Notes: a model not told the origin generated them from the sequence alone. A stretch of 31,650 nucleotides of DNA from CAZAIO01 sp964485235 (GCA_964485235.1 CAZAIO010000014.1:1-31650), one strand, 5' to 3'. Positions 15,437 through 22,675 are shown, numbered from the stretch's first letter. Translations and numbers: made by a program.

Positions 15437-16654
15437 ATGTGGGAACAGATAAGATCTAATCGTATAAGGTCGGTGGTACTTGCTGCGGGAATGGGCGTTA
15501 TCCTGCTGCTGCTCGGCTATTTCGTCGGCCTCTATTTCTTCAACAGCGGTACGGGCGGACTCATATTGGCCCTTGTAATATGGGGAATTATGAACCTGAT
15601 CGCCTATTTTCAGGGGGACTCGATTTTATTGGGACTGTCCCGTGCGAGGAAAATTACAAAGGGTGATCATCCCAGGCTTTATAATATCGTGGAAGAAATG
15701 AAAATAGCTTCCGGACTGGAAAAGATGCCGGATATCTACATAATCGAAGACCCGGCTCTCAATGCCTTTGCAACGGGCAGAGATAAAAATAAAGCGTCCG
15801 TTGCGGTAACTTCCGGTTTATTGCAGAGACTTAATCGCGATGAGTTGCAGGGAGTTATCGGCCATGAGATCTCGCATATCAACAATCGCGATGTGTTGCT
15901 TATGACTATGTGCAGCGTTCTTCTTGGCACTATTGTTATTTTGGGCTGGTATGCGTCGAGGTTTATGATTTTCGGCTCGCTTGGCGGAGGACGGAGAAGC
16001 TCCTCTTCCAATAGTGGTGGTGGGGCTGCTCAACTGATAATCCTGGTCGTCGCACTCGTATTGATGATACTTTCACCGATATTGGCGCAACTCATCTATT
16101 TTGCCATATCGAGAAAACGGGAATATCTCGCCGATGCTTCTTCGGCGCTCTACACCCGTTATCCGGAGGGACTCGCTTCCGCACTTGAAAAGCTGGCTGC
16201 ATCGACCACACAGCTTAAATCGGCCAATAATGCCACGGCTCCCATGTACATAATCAATCCCTTTCGCAAGAAAGGGATGGCAGCAATGGACCTTACCAGT
16301 ACACACCCTCCGATTTCGGAGAGAATCAAGATACTGCGCGCTATGAATGGAGCCTCGATGACGGACTACAACAATGCCTTTACCGGCGTTCACGGTTCGG
16401 GTAAAGGTGTGTTACCCGCATCAGCCCTCGCCGGAACGGGAGCCGTCTCTTTACGTGCAGCATCGGCCGAGCAGGAAAAAGTAGAACCCGGTGAAGTACA
16501 GCGGGCCCGCGAGACTTCGGACGTGTTGTGGAATCTCAATAAGTACCGGACCGTTACCTGTGATTGTGGCACAAAGTTAAGAGTACCCCCTTCTTTCAAG
16601 GGTAACAGCGTCAGATGTCCTCACTGCGGTAGAATAAATTCCGTAGCGAAATAA
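15437..16654 (+). CDS. HtpX-like M48 membrane metalloprotease with C-terminal zinc ribbon
   Basis: A 405-residue integral membrane zinc protease. Two N-terminal helices (about 13-35, 40-58) precede the catalytic domain with HEISH at 143-147 (two zinc His plus the general base Glu) and the third ligand Glu229 in SRKREYLADASSALYT. Two more hydrophobic segments lie at 153-180 and 198-222, and DLTSTHPPISERIKIL is the usual C-terminal motif of HtpX-type enzymes (~290 aa). Beyond that, ~100 extra residues form a linker and a terminal ribbon C375-D-C377...C394-P-H-C397, which HtpX lacks. HtpX-type proteases degrade damaged membrane proteins. The ribbon may bind substrate or a partner. AGGA lies ~11 bases before the ATG. 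Confidence 0.92.
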   Translation: MWEQIRSNRIRSVVLAAGMGVILLLLGYFVGLYFFNSGTGGLILALVIWGIMNLIAYFQGDSILLGLSRARKITKGDHPRLYNIVEEMKIASGLEKMPDIYIIEDPALNAFATGRDKNKASVAVTSGLLQRLNRDELQGVIGHEISHINNRDVLLMTMCSVLLGTIVILGWYASRFMIFGSLGGGRRSSSSNSGGGAAQLIILVVALVLMILSPILAQLIYFAISRKREYLADASSALYTRYPEGLASALEKLAASTTQLKSANNATAPMYIINPFRKKGMAAMDLTSTHPPISERIKILRAMNGASMTDYNNAFTGVHGSGKGVLPASALAGTGAVSLRAASAEQEKVEPGEVQRARETSDVLWNLNKYRTVTCDCGTKLRVPPSFKGNSVRCPHCGRINSVAK

Positions 16655-16675
16655 AGTTTCGGTATAAGAGGTGCA

Positions 16676-17206
16676 ATGATGAAATGGCAGCAACTGCTTG
16701 TAGATGGCTATGGACGGGTTCTGGAAGAAATGAAGAGGGCGCTGGACGGCCTTGCACAGGATGATCTTGACCGGCAACCTCATCCCGATTGCAATAGTAT
16801 GGGATGGCTCGCATGGCACCTTACGCGAGTCCAGGACGGACAGATAGCAGACCTTGCAGGTGATGAACAGATTTATATCAGGGAAGGTTGGTTTTCCAGG
16901 TTCAACCGTCCACCCGATCCTGATGATTCCGGTTTCGGTAATAGCCCGGAGCAGGTCGCGGCATTCAGGTCCCCGGATATTGCCACTATTCTGGGCTATC
17001 ATAAAATGGTGCTGGAACGGACGAAGTCATACATCAACAACCTTTCCGATAACGATCTGGACCGCGAGTTGAATGAACCCTGGTTCCAGCCGCTTCCGAC
17101 GGTCGGAGTACGGCTGATAAGTATAATGAGCGATTGCCTGCAACATGTCGGGCAGATCGCTTATGTACGCGGACTATTGAAAGGCAAAGGCTGGTCGCGT
17201 ATTTAA
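16676..17206 (+). CDS. DinB-superfamily (DUF664-like) four-helix protein
   Basis: A 176-residue DinB/YfiT-like protein. Members are four-helix bundles that bind a metal through three His and often act as thiol-dependent transferases or isomerases. Visible landmarks are the N-terminal helix LLVDGYGRVLEEMKRALDGL, the first metal-site motif SMGWLAWHLTRVQD, and the C-terminal DCLQHVGQIAYVRGLLKGKGW, where His-x-x-Gln/Tyr corresponds to the second site. AAGAGG lies just before tandem ATGs at 16676 and 16679, either of which may be used. It is the last gene of the run from 14377 (21-base gap after the protease) and converges with the ferredoxin gene after only 11 bases. The substrate is unknown. Confidence 0.82.
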   Translation: MMKWQQLLVDGYGRVLEEMKRALDGLAQDDLDRQPHPDCNSMGWLAWHLTRVQDGQIADLAGDEQIYIREGWFSRFNRPPDPDDSGFGNSPEQVAAFRSPDIATILGYHKMVLERTKSYINNLSDNDLDRELNEPWFQPLPTVGVRLISIMSDCLQHVGQIAYVRGLLKGKGWSRI

Positions 17207-17217
17207 ACTGTATCTTG

Positions 17218-17436
17218 TTACCATGCAACTGTGACCGGTGCGTACTTTTCCGGCGATACGTATATGGCATTCACGGGACAATCAAGTTCACAATAATCGC
17301 AGCACATACAATCAGCCGGATATTTAATGACTGCCTTTTTCTTTTTTTCATCCATTCTTATCACATCCAATGAGCAGGTGTTCACACAAATCCCGCAGCC
17401 GGTGCATAGTTCAGGATCAATACGCTCTATTACCAT
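17218..17436 (-). CDS. 2[4Fe-4S] ferredoxin-type protein
   Basis: A 72-residue dicluster ferredoxin. Cluster I is C11-x2-C14-x2-C17-x3-C21 (CTGCGICVNTC). Cluster II is C43-x2-C46-x2-C49-x3-C53 followed by Pro, with an additional Cys45. It has an N-terminal EIRIDPEL-like lead and a C-terminal tail ending in PVTVAW, so it resembles the small subunit of adenylylsulfate-reductase-like or fumarate-reductase-like enzymes in size and in pairing. GGGAGG lies 4-5 bases before the ATG. It is downstream of the FAD flavoprotein on the same strand and most likely serves as its electron-transfer partner. Confidence 0.92.
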   Translation of the reverse strand: MVIERIDPELCTGCGICVNTCSLDVIRMDEKKKKAVIKYPADCMCCDYCELDCPVNAIYVSPEKYAPVTVAW

Positions 17437-17503
17437 TATGCCTCCCTGAGATTGTGACTGTTTTCTTTATTATTTTTACATTTAATATTTATCGAAAAGG
17501 AGA

Positions 17504-19219
17504 TTATTCTCCGAGAAATCTTTTCGGATACCTTGTTTCGTATGGTATCGAAAGGTCGGGCCACCATTTTTCCGGTATCTGTTCTTTAATCACTTTCATA
17601 GTGCCCTGATCATTTCGGACTTTCAGCTATGCTAGCCATGCGGGATCATCTCTCAAGGGATGGTCTTCCCTGTAGTGTTGTCCTCTGCTCTCGGTCCTGG
17701 AAAGCGAAGCCCTCAATATCATCTCTGCATTAAGCACCATATTCCTGGTCTCGTGCGCCATTCGCAGCTCATGATTGTCCTCAGCAATCAGTTTGGGTAT
17801 CATATGGTCTCTGAAGAATTCAACGAATGTAAGAGCTGCCTTTAATCGCTCCTCGTTTTTAATACGGGATACAAAATATGGGATCATCAGGTTCTGGAGA
17901 AGCTGTGTTAGCCATGCGGGGCTGAAACCGCCTTTGCGTTCGACCGGCGCATACGCAATTTCTTTCAGGCGCGTAAACTCCTCTTGATTTGAAGCGGGCA
18001 TATTGACCTTTGAGGCATATTCGGCGGCACCCAGTCCAGCCCTCAGTCCCGTAACAGCGGAACCGGTAAGCCCGAATCCTCCTGCCGTATGGACGGCACC
18101 GACGTATCTGGTCCCGCAGCATTCTCCGGCGACGAACAGCCCCGGCACTTCGGTAGCGCAGTGAGTGTTAACGGTCCATACACCGCCTGTCTGTGAGTCG
18201 GACGACCCGGCTCCTGCACCTCCTGCCATTTGAATTTTGCCTCCCTTGCTCACATCCAGTCCTATGCGTTCATGTGCCAGGACGTTTCCTTCTGCACGCC
18301 GTATCCATTCCCTGACCCTCTCCGCATCTTCGGCAGTGGCAGAATCGAGATTCCACAGTATGGGGCCTTTGCCGCTGTGAACGAGGAAATCCATTGCGAG
18401 GTCCCAGAATCCCACATGCTTTATCGGATTTCCTTCCGCATCGGTAAAATTAGGATAGGCGCCGTAGCCCGGATAGGTACGCCATGCGGGAAATGCTGCC
18501 ATGGTCAGGAACGGTGCGGGAAACTCTTTGCCGGTCACCGCGGCACCGGCCCTGTAAGCCATTGCATCTCCATCACCGGTCAGGGCGGAAGTGGCATATC
18601 CTAACGGTTTGAAGCTGCTTACACCCGTACACAGGATTGTCGCTTTTGCTTTAAATAAGTAAAGATCGTTGCCGGAAAGCGAGAAACCGAGCGCTCCGGT
18701 GACTTTTCCATCCTGTTTCAAAAGGTCGGTTACCATGATCCTGTCCATTATATGAACGCCTGTCTTGATTGCCTGCTTTCTCAATACCGGGGAATGTTTG
18801 CCTCGCTGAATAGGAATTTGCCCGAATGTAGGCTCACCTGCCGAGTTTGCGAGGGTCAAAGTGCTTTTTTCCTTTTTCACTTTGTCGATGTCCATTGGAA
18901 ATTCGACTCCCCATGACACCATGTCCAGATACGTTCCCCATGACTCCTTCAGCACTGTTTCAGTCCACTCATGATCGTTAAGGTACTCTCCGCTTTTCCC
19001 GATTACGTTCATGCAGGCATCAAGGTTATGGCCCCATTCGGGATTAAAGACCATATAGAATGCAGTAGCGGAAATGGTTCCCCCGGACTTTGTGGCATAT
19101 GCTTTATCTACAATCGTCACATCAAGTCCGCGCTCTTTAGCTTTTATCGCAGCAAAGCAACCTGCTATTCCTCCTCCGATCACCAGCACATCGGTTTCGA
19201 TGGTTTTTTCTACCGTCAT
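17504..19219 (-). pseudogene. FAD-dependent fumarate-reductase-like flavoprotein with in-frame TAG near its C-terminus
   Basis: From ATG 19219 (AGAGGA upstream) a 530-residue frame encodes an FAD flavoprotein: GGGIAG dinucleotide loop (15-20), SGGTISATAF, GLFVAGECCGTRYVGAVHTAG, GFGLTGSAVTGLRAG, and the helical-domain motif ESRGQHYREDHP (510-521). This is the fumarate reductase/succinate dehydrogenase/AprA superfamily. The frame stops at TAG (17629-17627) after DDPAWLA. The same frame then continues without a stop for 40 codons to TAA at 17504, including KWWPDLSIPYE and RYPKRFLGE, which from memory is how relatives end after a Trp at the TAG position. A TGG-to-TAG change, a sequencing error, or a separate 31-residue ORF (ATG 17599) are the options. 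The 530-residue product alone contains all visible FAD motifs and may still function. Confidence 0.75.
17627..19219 (-). CDS. FAD-dependent oxidoreductase (fumarate reductase/AprA-like flavoprotein), uninterrupted part
   Basis: This is the portion of the flavoprotein that is open without passing the TAG: 530 residues. It oxidises or reduces an unknown organic substrate using FAD, probably passing electrons to the ferredoxin encoded at 17218-17436. It has no signal peptide or membrane segment, so it should be cytoplasmic. The SDR gene lies 55 bases upstream on the same strand, and the three genes probably share the promoter at 20302-20330. The substrate cannot be predicted. Classic succinate or fumarate chemistry is not proven because the capping-domain residues were not checked against a structure. 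Confidence 0.9.
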   Translation of the reverse strand: MTVEKTIETDVLVIGGGIAGCFAAIKAKERGLDVTIVDKAYATKSGGTISATAFYMVFNPEWGHNLDACMNVIGKSGEYLNDHEWTETVLKESWGTYLDMVSWGVEFPMDIDKVKKEKSTLTLANSAGEPTFGQIPIQRGKHSPVLRKQAIKTGVHIMDRIMVTDLLKQDGKVTGALGFSLSGNDLYLFKAKATILCTGVSSFKPLGYATSALTGDGDAMAYRAGAAVTGKEFPAPFLTMAAFPAWRTYPGYGAYPNFTDAEGNPIKHVGFWDLAMDFLVHSGKGPILWNLDSATAEDAERVREWIRRAEGNVLAHERIGLDVSKGGKIQMAGGAGAGSSDSQTGGVWTVNTHCATEVPGLFVAGECCGTRYVGAVHTAGGFGLTGSAVTGLRAGLGAAEYASKVNMPASNQEEFTRLKEIAYAPVERKGGFSPAWLTQLLQNLMIPYFVSRIKNEERLKAALTFVEFFRDHMIPKLIAEDNHELRMAHETRNMVLNAEMILRASLSRTESRGQHYREDHPLRDDPAWLA

Positions 19220-19274
19220 TTTCCTCTCGCTTTCTGTAGTTCAATATAATTAATTCGAATGTTGGTACCGGCAA

Positions 19275-20048
19275 TTAATGGATTGTGAATCCTCCATCGA
19301 CGACAATGTTCGTTCCCGTGATGTATGAAGAGTCATCCGATGCCAGGAAAAGAGCTACTTTTACTATATCCTCAACCGTACCAAGCCGGTGCAACGGCAC
19401 CATATTCAACAGGGTCTCTTTCAGGCCGGGGATCGTTTCGAATCCCGGTTCTGTAGCGGGGCTCACAATCACCCCGGGTGAGATAACATTCGCTCTGATA
19501 CCATAGCGTGCGCCTTCCATTGCAAGCTGCCTGGTGACTGCAATTACACCGCCCTTTGTAGCCGAGTGCGCAAAGTTGGGTGACAATTCCACATCCGTGG
19601 CAATTACGCCGGCAATGGATGCAGTATTTATAATAACACCGGTGTTATTTTCTTTAAGATAAGGCCAGGCATAGTGGCATGCCCAGTAAATAATGTCCAG
19701 TTCATTTCGTACGGTGAACTGCCATTCTTCCCAGGTCATCTGACCGACGGGAGCAAATTTCGGTGCAGAAGCATTATTGTAAAGAATGTCGATACGCCCG
19801 GTTTTCTTTATGGCAAAATCTATCCATTTTTTTACTTGAGGGCCGTCACCAAGGTCTACCGGCTGCATGGACAGCATCTCTTTTCCTGCCGCTTTCACTA
19901 ATTCAACGGTCTCAATTGCGCCTTTCTCGTTCAGGTCGCAGCCGACAACGGTTGCTCCCTCCCGGGCAAAGAGCAATGCGGCGGCACGACCCTGACCTCT
20001 CCCCGTTCCGGTGATTAAAGCTACCTTGCCTTCCAATCTTCCCGTCAT
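19275..20048 (-). CDS. SDR-family oxidoreductase with His at the catalytic Tyr position
   Basis: This is a 257-residue classical short-chain dehydrogenase/reductase. The NAD(P)-binding TGTGRGQG (14-20 region), NNAS (91-94), Asn115, Ser144 (NTAS) and Lys165 are in place, followed by ISPGVIVSPATEPGF and the C-terminal SSYITGTNIVVDGGF. The position that is Tyr in Y-x-x-x-K is His161 (codon CAC, in NFAHSATKGG). Tyr is the usual general acid/base, so catalysis may be altered or the substrate class unusual. I have an uncertain memory of AHSAxKGG variants in some SDRs. AAGGAG lies upstream of the ATG at 20048. It is the first gene of the redox operon with the flavoprotein and ferredoxin. Confidence 0.92.
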   Translation of the reverse strand: MTGRLEGKVALITGTGRGQGRAAALLFAREGATVVGCDLNEKGAIETVELVKAAGKEMLSMQPVDLGDGPQVKKWIDFAIKKTGRIDILYNNASAPKFAPVGQMTWEEWQFTVRNELDIIYWACHYAWPYLKENNTGVIINTASIAGVIATDVELSPNFAHSATKGGVIAVTRQLAMEGARYGIRANVISPGVIVSPATEPGFETIPGLKETLLNMVPLHRLGTVEDIVKVALFLASDDSSYITGTNIVVDGGFTIH

Positions 20049-20261
20049 AGTTCCAAACTCCTTATTTTTTTGTCAGTACGAAGCGCCGTATGCCGGAAAT
20101 ACAGGTGTGCTGCTATGTTCAGCAACATTCGATATTCTACTCCGGTCATGTGCAAAATATTATGCGGTGAATTCGGGATATAAATAACTCATTATTACTG
20201 GCATGTTATTATTTGCAGTGCTTATTGCGGGATTACCCGGCCGGTTTATTCAATATATGAT

Positions 20262-20310
20262 AATTAGAATTTAATTAACATATATATTACACATTGTATA
20301 TATTCTAATT
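20262..20310. repeat. 9-bp inverted repeat overlapping the SDR operon -10
   Basis: AATTAGAAT (20262-20270) and ATTCTAATT (20302-20310) are perfect inverted copies, 31 bases apart. The right arm covers the -10 hexamer of the promoter and the left arm lies at about +25 to +33. This suggests a two-site operator or an AT-rich stem. Low sequence complexity makes chance possible. Confidence 0.4.
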
Positions 20311-20330
20311 TTGCAAGTTGGCGATGTCAA
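20302..20330 (-). promoter_or_regulatory. Near-consensus promoter of the SDR-flavoprotein-ferredoxin operon
   Basis: On the minus strand TTGACA (20330-20325), a 17-base spacer and TAGAAT (20307-20302) match 6/6 and 5/6. The start would be near 20295, leaving a ~245-base leader before the SDR ATG. Confidence 0.65.
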
Positions 20331-20334
20331 TAAA

Positions 20335-20374
20335 TAAAAAAGGAAAACCGGAATATTTTACGTTATATCACCGG
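20335..20374 (-). terminator. Probable terminator of mntP
   Basis: Minus-strand CCGG-TG-ATAT (20374-20365) pairs with ATAT-T-CCGG-type sequence (20356-20348) with a small internal mismatch, and is followed by TTTTCCTTTTTTA. It sits 14 bases after the mntP stop. Confidence 0.45.
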
Positions 20375-20387
20375 ACATCTGTTGTTT

Positions 20388-20951
20388 TTACTGTAAAAGA
20401 TGAGAAAGGAGAATTCTTATACCGATCCCGATCAGCACAATCCCGCCGATGATTTCGGCACGCTTCCCGATCAACTGGCCCAGTTTTTTACCGAGCAGAA
20501 AACCTGCAATAGTGATCAGGAATGCGATCACTCCAATAGTCACTGCTGCTATAGCGATACTGATTTCGAGAAACGCAAAACTGAGGCCGATAGCCAGCGC
20601 ATCGATACTTGTGGCTAACGCCATAGTAATAAGCGTCATTCCGCTCGTAATATCGGTAGTCTGTGTATTTTCGCTTGGGCGGAATGATTCCCAGATCATT
20701 TTCCCGCCGACAAATAATAATAAAACAAATGCCAGCCAGTGATCGTAGTCGGCTACTATAGTTACCAGATTATGTCCTATGAGCCAGCCTATAACCGGCA
20801 TTATCGCCTGAAAAAGACCGAAGGTAAATGCAGTACGTATAATTCTTAGCGGTGTAACATGTTTCAGGGTAATACTCCCGCTAACGGATACTGCGAAGCA
20901 GTCCATAGACAATCCGAGTGCTATTAAAATGATGTAGAGCAGGTCATTCAT
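20388..20951 (-). CDS. mntP: MntP-type manganese efflux pump
   Basis: This 187-residue six-helix membrane protein matches MntP (DUF204). It has two homologous halves, each starting with the family motif: ALGLSMDCFAVSVSGSI near the N-terminus and ALATSIDALAIGLSFAF in the middle, with the membrane-embedded Asp of each motif. LLLFVGGKMIWES and the C-terminal IGKRAEIIGGIVLIGIGIRIL are also typical. MntP exports Mn2+ to prevent toxicity. The start is ATG 20951, with CGGAA just upstream, a close but weak ribosome-binding site. In many bacteria mntP is controlled by a yybP-ykoY manganese riboswitch. I do not recognise one here, and the candidate promoter leaves almost no leader. Confidence 0.93.
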   Translation of the reverse strand: MNDLLYIILIALGLSMDCFAVSVSGSITLKHVTPLRIIRTAFTFGLFQAIMPVIGWLIGHNLVTIVADYDHWLAFVLLLFVGGKMIWESFRPSENTQTTDITSGMTLITMALATSIDALAIGLSFAFLEISIAIAAVTIGVIAFLITIAGFLLGKKLGQLIGKRAEIIGGIVLIGIGIRILLSHLLQ

Positions 20952-20963
20952 TTCCGACTACAG

Positions 20964-20993
20964 AGTATCGCATATATGTATGTAATATGGCAA
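20964..20993 (-). promoter_or_regulatory. Candidate mntP promoter
   Basis: Minus-strand TTGCCA (20993-20988), an 18-base spacer and GATACT (20969-20964) are 5/6 and 4/6 matches. The start would be only a few bases before the mntP ATG, leaving no room for a riboswitch. Confidence 0.4.
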
Positions 20994-21031
20994 TGCGTTT
21001 TTACTATTCCGGCTACCGGTTCGCTGAATTA

Positions 21032-21138
21032 TGTTACAATAGGATTTACCGTTATAAACGGTTACAGAACAGGCTACATGATCAATGGCGAATTAAACTC
21101 GCATGATACATGCAGGCAAAGCCTTTTCAGGCTTTTTC
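21032..21138 (+). ncRNA. Candidate leader or small RNA with intrinsic terminator
   Basis: An extended -10 (TGTTACAAT, 21032-21040) is followed by a 15-base palindrome ACCGTTATAAACGGT (21048-21062), a stem GCATG/CATGC (21101-21105 and 21109-21113), and a terminator at 21118-21135. Together they could give a transcript of ~90 bases that ends ~95 bases before the beta-CASP gene. It matches no RNA family that I can name. The presence of a transcript is inferred. Confidence 0.35.
21118..21138 (+). terminator. Intrinsic terminator upstream of the beta-CASP gene
   Basis: AAAGCCT (21118-21124), loop TTTC and AGGCTTT (21129-21135) form a perfect 7-bp stem running into T's (TTTTTC). It reads only on the plus strand. 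Upstream AGGC-AAA-GCCT (21114-21124) can form a competing small hairpin with the same GCCT, as in an attenuator. Confidence 0.6.
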
Positions 21139-21233
21139 GTTATAAAACATAATAAGCCAGTATGTAGATTTGGTATTTTGCGTGACCGCGAAAACGGTAA
21201 TATTAACCTGAACTTTTTTATACGAGGAGAATA

Positions 21234-22640
21234 ATGCAAAGCAAGATTACGTTTCTCGGTGCAGCGGAGTGTGTCACCGGTTCACAATATCTCATTGAGG
21301 CGAACGGAACGAAAATTCTCGTAGACTGCGGTATTTACCAGGAAAGAGACCATCTGGACAGGAACTGGGAAGACTTTCATTTTAACCCGGACACAATCGA
21401 CGTTGTGCTCCTTACCCATGCACATCTTGACCACTGCGGTCTTTTGCCCAAGCTGGTCAGAGACGGGTACAACGGTCCGATCTACTGCACACCGGCAACA
21501 GCTGAGATAACGGAGATAATACTGCTGGACTCGGCAAAATTGCAGGAAGAGGATGCGGTATTTAAGAAACGGCGGCATGAACGCGAAGGACGGTCCGGTC
21601 CTCATCCGGAAGTCCCGCTTTATACTATCCAGGATGCGGAAGCCACTATTCCGCAGTTCGTTCATGTCGAATACAACTCTCCTGTCCAGCTCGGAAATGA
21701 GATTCAGGCGATATTTTTCGATGCCGGTCATGTGCTCGGTTCATCTATTGTGAAGCTGGAAATAGGCCGCGGTGATGAAAAAAGAACGATTCTTTTTTCG
21801 GGCGACCTTGGCCGGTGGGATAAACCAATTTTACAGGACCCTACCACGTTTTCCGATGCGGACTATGTCGTTATGGAATCTACTTATGGAGACAGGTTGC
21901 TCAATTCACCAGAAGACGGTGTCGAGAAGCTTTCCGACGTGATAAACGATACGGTAAAAGCGGGAGGGAATATAGTAATTCCCAGCTTTGCGCTCGAAAG
22001 GTCCCAGGAAATCCTTTATTATCTCAATCAGTTTCTCCTGGAAGACAAGATACCTCATCTACTGGTATTTTTCGATAGTCCGATGGCAATAAATATCACC
22101 GATGTATTCCGGGATCACCCCGAACTTTTCGATGAGGAAATGAACGAGCTTCTCCGCGAAGGGAATTCACCGTTCAATTTTCGCGGGCTGAAACTATCGA
22201 GGACGACCGATGAGTCGAAGGCGATTAACCGCATAAAGGGATCGATCATCATTATTGCCGGTTCCGGGATGTGTACCGGCGGTAGAATTAAACACCATCT
22301 TGTCAGTAACATTACGCGTCCGGAGTCCACTATATTGATTGTCGGTTATCAGGCAATGGGAACGCTGGGCAGGAGCATTGTCGATGGTAATAAAGAAGTG
22401 AGGATTCTGGGACAGCACTATCCTGTAAAAGCACGTGTAGCCAGAATAAACGGTTTTTCAGCACATGCCGACAGGGACGAACTTTATAAATGGATATCGG
22501 CTTTGCAGAAACCGCCGCGACATCTTTTTATTACACACGGGGAAAACGAATCCTCCCACAACTTCGCCGAGTATGTGAAAGAGAGGAACGGCGGAAAAGT
22601 AACAGTGCCTCATTACCGTCAGGAAGTAGTACTGGACTGA
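21234..22640 (+). CDS. Beta-CASP metallo-beta-lactamase-fold hydrolase (RNA-processing exonuclease type)
   Basis: This 468-residue protein belongs to the CPSF73/YSH1-like group. Metal-binding motif 2 is H62-x-H64-x-D66-H67 (THAHLDHCG), motif 3 FFDAGHVLGSS, motif 4 FSGDLGRWDKPIL. The beta-CASP insert has ESTYGDR and IPSFALERSQEILY, and the C-terminal RNA-specificity (RMMBL) part has GSGMCTGGRIKHHL, GYQAMGTLGRSIVDG and FSAHADRDELYKW. Such enzymes are RNA endo- or exonucleases, although bacterial members of this subgroup (distinct from RNase J, ~555 aa) are less studied. GAGGAG lies 5-6 bases before the ATG. It is transcribed away from mntP. Confidence 0.93.
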   Translation: MQSKITFLGAAECVTGSQYLIEANGTKILVDCGIYQERDHLDRNWEDFHFNPDTIDVVLLTHAHLDHCGLLPKLVRDGYNGPIYCTPATAEITEIILLDSAKLQEEDAVFKKRRHEREGRSGPHPEVPLYTIQDAEATIPQFVHVEYNSPVQLGNEIQAIFFDAGHVLGSSIVKLEIGRGDEKRTILFSGDLGRWDKPILQDPTTFSDADYVVMESTYGDRLLNSPEDGVEKLSDVINDTVKAGGNIVIPSFALERSQEILYYLNQFLLEDKIPHLLVFFDSPMAINITDVFRDHPELFDEEMNELLREGNSPFNFRGLKLSRTTDESKAINRIKGSIIIIAGSGMCTGGRIKHHLVSNITRPESTILIVGYQAMGTLGRSIVDGNKEVRILGQHYPVKARVARINGFSAHADRDELYKWISALQKPPRHLFITHGENESSHNFAEYVKERNGGKVTVPHYRQEVVLD

Positions 22641-22675
22641 GTATATGCGACAAATGAAAGTTATTATTTGCTGCT

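Larger units (their letters stand above)
20049..20387. other. Intergenic region between SDR operon and mntP
   Basis: This 339-base AT-rich stretch has no coding potential that I can support. It holds, on the minus strand, the likely mntP terminator (20335-20374), the SDR operon promoter (20302-20330), the dyad (20262-20310) and a leader of ~245 bases. I see no known riboswitch in the leader. Confidence 0.7.

Noticed and set aside
17627..17629. Pyrrolysine at the TAG of the flavoprotein
   Set aside because: TAG serves as a normal stop in other genes of the window, no Pyl genes are in view, and a Trp codon (TGG) is one base away, which is simpler.
21060..21140. Cyclic-di-GMP (GEMM) riboswitch suggested by GGCAAAGCC
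   Set aside because: The string resembles the GCAAAGCC element, but the remaining conserved elements (second stem, tetraloop receptor) are not evident; the bases are explained by the terminator stem.
20952..21233. Manganese (yybP-ykoY) riboswitch for mntP
   Set aside because: I could not find the conserved core on the minus strand, and the likely promoter leaves nearly no leader.
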